A stretch of 64,000 nt of DNA. Origin: Halomontanus rarus (lineage in GTDB: Archaea > Halobacteriota > Halobacteria > Halobacteriales > Natrialbaceae). The translations under genes were made by a program, and so were the position numbers. Where the stretch lies: assembly GCF_017357405.1 (NCBI RefSeq), contig NZ_CP071598.1, positions 682,001-746,000 on the forward strand, in the 5' to 3' direction. Positions within the stretch are counted from its first letter, which is position 1. Each line of letters opens with the position of its first letter. This document shows, one piece after another, positions 62,252 through 64,000 of this stretch. Under the pieces are notes generated by a model. The model worked only from the letters and a program-made list of their open reading frames with translations. It had not been told where the DNA came from and did no database searches.

Positions 62252-62677
62252 TTGCTGTACATCGATGGCTTCGTCCCGACCACCGTGGTATTGTCGTTCC
62301 TGTTCGTGAGTGCGTTACTCGTCACGATCATCATTCACGTTCGCTTCGTTCCCGAATTCTTCCCCGACGACGTGTTCACGGCGATACTCTTTCTACTGGC
62401 AGGGTGGGTCACGTTCACGCTCGTCTTCTACGTTCTCGGCCGTCTCTTTTCGGAACCCGGTCCGATTCCGAGTATGCGCTCGGGCGACATCGGTACCGCC
62501 CTCTTTCTCGTCTCGCTCCTGCTCAGTCTGTTCCTCGATACGCTCGGATTCACGGTCGAACTGGTCCTCGAGGCACACGTCCTTCCCGCGCTCGGAATCT
62601 ACGCCGGACTGGCCTTGATCGGTTGGTCGATCGGCCAACGGACGACGGCGATCAATCGGATAGCCGCCGACGAGTGA
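62252..62677 (+). CDS. Four-helix membrane protein of unknown function
   Basis: A 141-residue protein with four predicted membrane helices (about residues 11-28, 43-63, 83-101, 111-127), separated by FPDD and GPIPSMRSGD loops. The start is a TTG in the track frame (LYIDGFVPTTVV); a GTG about 11 codons later is an alternative. It overlaps nothing and is close (5 bp) to the stop of the convergent stress-protein gene. No catalytic motif seen. Confidence 0.6.
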   Translation: MLYIDGFVPTTVVLSFLFVSALLVTIIIHVRFVPEFFPDDVFTAILFLLAGWVTFTLVFYVLGRLFSEPGPIPSMRSGDIGTALFLVSLLLSLFLDTLGFTVELVLEAHVLPALGIYAGLALIGWSIGQRTTAINRIAADE

Positions 62678-62682
62678 CCCAG

Positions 62683-63126
62683 TCACTCCGTCTCGGAGCG
62701 GTGCTTCGCGATGAACACTTGGATATCGCCGAACCTGATCACGTGATCGGCGACACTGCCGACTGCCATCCGGTGGATTCCACCCCGTCCTCGCGTCCCC
62801 ATCACGATCAGATCCGCATCGATCTCCTCGCCGTACTCGAGGATCTCCGTCTCCGGCGGTCCGTCACGAACGACTGTCGTCACCTCGAGGTCGTACGATT
62901 GGGCGCGCTCTGCGATCCGCGAGACGAACCGTTCGGCCCGTCCGCGAATCGCCTCTTTCGCGCTCGCGGCGTCTCCCGGCAAGCGGATATCGCCCAGTGG
63001 CCCCGTTTCGGTGACGCAGATGACGTGGACGGTCGCATCGTGGTAGCTCGCGAGCTCGAGGCCGGTTTCGGCGGCCGATTCGGCGTACTCGCTACCGTCG
63101 GTTGGGATGAGAATCGTCTCGAACAC
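62683..63126 (-). CDS. Universal stress protein (UspA family)
   Basis: A 147-residue Usp domain protein. It starts MFETILIPTDGSEYAESAAE, the conserved beta1-alpha1 with Asp, and carries the ATP-binding motif GTRGRGGIHRMAVGSVADHV (Gly-2X-Gly-9X-Gly-Ser type). ATP-binding form. Haloarchaeal genomes contain many of these; the specific role is unknown. It is upstream of the rRNA promoter region on the opposite strand. Confidence 0.92.
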   Translation of the reverse strand: MFETILIPTDGSEYAESAAETGLELASYHDATVHVICVTETGPLGDIRLPGDAASAKEAIRGRAERFVSRIAERAQSYDLEVTTVVRDGPPETEILEYGEEIDADLIVMGTRGRGGIHRMAVGSVADHVIRFGDIQVFIAKHRSETE

Positions 63127-63316
63127 GAGTGGTAGTTGGACGCCATCGCACGTGAATCCATTCGCCGTTTCCGATGGTCGTCGACGGTTCCGAGCCGAAG
63201 CGGGACAGACGAATTCACAACTCGAGCTGGGGCTCTCCGTTCTGATGTTATCAGTCTCACCGATCAGTGCAAAACCGTGCCATGGTAGCGCCTTCCGCGG
63301 CGACTATCGTTCGACG

Positions 63317-63327
63317 GCCTTATGTAG
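63317..63327 (+). promoter_or_regulatory. rRNA operon TATA box P1
   Basis: ccttatgtagg; downstream at about 25-30 nt is ATTGAATGCG. It is the first of the tandem promoters. Confidence 0.6.
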
Positions 63328-63450
63328 GAACCCGGTCCTCGTATTGAATGCGAACGACGTGGCCCACGCTGCCACGTCCCCTCTGGCCGGATTCCGGCAC
63401 GGAGGTTGACACACATCCCTCGTGCACCCGTCGTCGGTCCGATCCAACGA

Positions 63451-63460
63451 CCTTAAGTGT
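63451..63460 (+). promoter_or_regulatory. rRNA operon TATA box P2
   Basis: ccttaagtgt, followed 20-30 nt later by TTGGACGTG. Confidence 0.65.
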
Positions 63461-63523
63461 GCGAGTCCACTCGGATTGGACGTGATTCCGGTCGTCGCCG
63501 AGACGGCCGGTCCAAGACGACGC

Positions 63524-63534
63524 CCTTATATGTA
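63524..63534 (+). promoter_or_regulatory. rRNA operon TATA box P3
   Basis: ccttatatgta, 73 bp after P2; followed by ATTGGGTACGCG. Confidence 0.65.
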
Positions 63535-63605
63535 AAGGGGGTCTATGATTGGGTACGCGAAACCCTCCGCCGGATGCGGTTTTCGGCGGGGATCACGATC
63601 CGAAG

Positions 63606-63617
63606 CCCTTAAGTGTA
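63606..63617 (+). promoter_or_regulatory. rRNA operon TATA box P4
   Basis: cccttaagtgta, 82 bp after P3; followed by TTGGATGTGAACGC. Confidence 0.65.
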
Positions 63618-63699
63618 ATAGGGCAGTTGGATGTGAACGCAAAGAACGCGTATTCGACGGGGCGTTCAACTCGCTCCGTCAGCCGGACTCGCCTTCGAA

Positions 63700-63711
63700 G
63701 GGGTTAAGTAC
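63700..63711 (+). promoter_or_regulatory. Possible rRNA TATA box P5 or leader element
   Basis: ggggttaagtac, about 95 bp after P4 and 200 bp before 16S. It may be a promoter or part of the processed leader. Confidence 0.45.
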
Positions 63712-63909
63712 TCCTCGGGGCTTACAAAGAAGTCCGAAGGAGATGAGGATTCCACCCCTGCGGTCCGCCGTTAAGATGGGATCTGATGTTAGCCTTGATA
63801 GTTCGGTGACGCTCGATCGGTCGATACGATCTGGGTCACCGAACGGACCAAGTTACGTGTGAGTATGACATCATACTCCGCCAACTCCCCGGCTCTGCCG
63901 GGGAATAGC
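63712..63909 (+). promoter_or_regulatory. 16S rRNA leader with processing stem elements
   Basis: The transcribed leader. A hairpin GTTCGGTGAC / GTCACCGAAC is at 63801-63810 and 63835-63844, a short inverted repeat GAGTATGA-CA-TCATACTC at 63861-63878, and a stable stem CCCCGGC-TCT-GCCGGGG at 63887-63903 just before 16S. The partner strands of the 16S processing stem would be downstream of the window. Confidence 0.7.
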
Positions 63910-64000
63910 ATTCCGGTTGATCCTGCCGGAGGTCATTGCTATTGGAGTCCGATTTAGCCATGCTAGTTGCACGAGTTTAGACTCGTAGCAGATAGCTCAG
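63910..64000 (+). rRNA. rrs: 16S ribosomal RNA, 5' end
   Basis: The segment begins ATTCCGGTTGATCCTGCCGG and continues AGGTCATTGCTATTGG, the canonical archaeal 16S 5' end. 91 nt are present; the rest of the gene lies beyond the right edge. The first base is set by similarity to known archaeal 16S starts. Confidence 0.97.

Noticed and set aside
1..64000. tRNA genes
   Set aside because: No cloverleaf-like sequence was recognised by eye. A covariance search would be needed to exclude them.

Overview
The window is from a halophilic archaeon (class Halobacteria). The evidence is high GC with acidic proteins, TATA-type promoters 25-30 nt before mostly leaderless starts, Tat signal peptides, an archaeal Orc1/Cdc6 gene, an RdfA-type gene, HTH-10 and PadR regulators, and the 5' end of an archaeal 16S rRNA at the right edge. 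A Natrialbales-type host (Natrinema/Haloterrigena relatives) is my guess from overall feel, not a measurement.

Region 1 (1 to about 46.9 kb) is a dense catabolic island. It starts inside a peptide/oligosaccharide-type ABC solute-binding lipoprotein. It holds three double-domain amidohydrolases, three Gfo/Idh/MocA dehydrogenases, three sugar-phosphate isomerase/epimerase-like TIM barrels, three arylsulfatases and three neutral-ceramidase-like hydrolases. It also holds two Tat-exported beta-helix proteins, a LmbE/PIG-L deacetylase, an arylsulfotransferase-like propeller, a DUF3604 protein, a PHP-like protein, a creatininase, an AAC(3)-like acyltransferase, an M20 aminoacyl-hydrolase, an M14 carboxypeptidase, a D-2-hydroxyacid dehydrogenase, an LLM-class oxidoreductase, two MDR dehydrogenases, an aldose-epimerase-like (DUF4432-like) protein and threonine ammonia-lyase. 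Together they suggest breakdown of a sulfated, N- or O-acylated sugar or glycoconjugate: desulfation, deacylation, sugar oxidation and isomerisation, then hydrolysis. The substrate cannot be read from sequence. Several degraded copies of the same families (amidohydrolase about 2.1 kb, SMP-30 about 20.2 kb, fumarylacetoacetase-like 24.2 kb, isomerase 41.4 kb) show past duplication and deletion.

Region 2 (about 46.9 to 52.0 kb) carries a probable replication origin. An rdfA gene and an AT-rich gene-free stretch precede orc1/cdc6 on the minus strand. Upstream of orc1 is a 1.6 kb intergenic region with five origin-recognition-box-like repeats in one orientation, an AT-rich stretch with 18-bp direct repeats, and one inverted box. 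Two further tandem boxes lie 8 kb away at 59.7 kb.

Region 3 (52.0 to 63.1 kb) is ordinary haloarchaeal content: a response regulator, a Cu-type P-type ATPase, a MATE transporter, an IS200/IS605-like remnant, a PadR regulator, a PfkB kinase, a GNAT/FemAB-like protein, an HTH-10 regulator, a membrane protein and a universal stress protein.

Region 4 (63.3 to 64.0 kb) is the head of a ribosomal RNA operon: several tandem TATA-like promoters, a structured leader and the first 91 nt of 16S rRNA.
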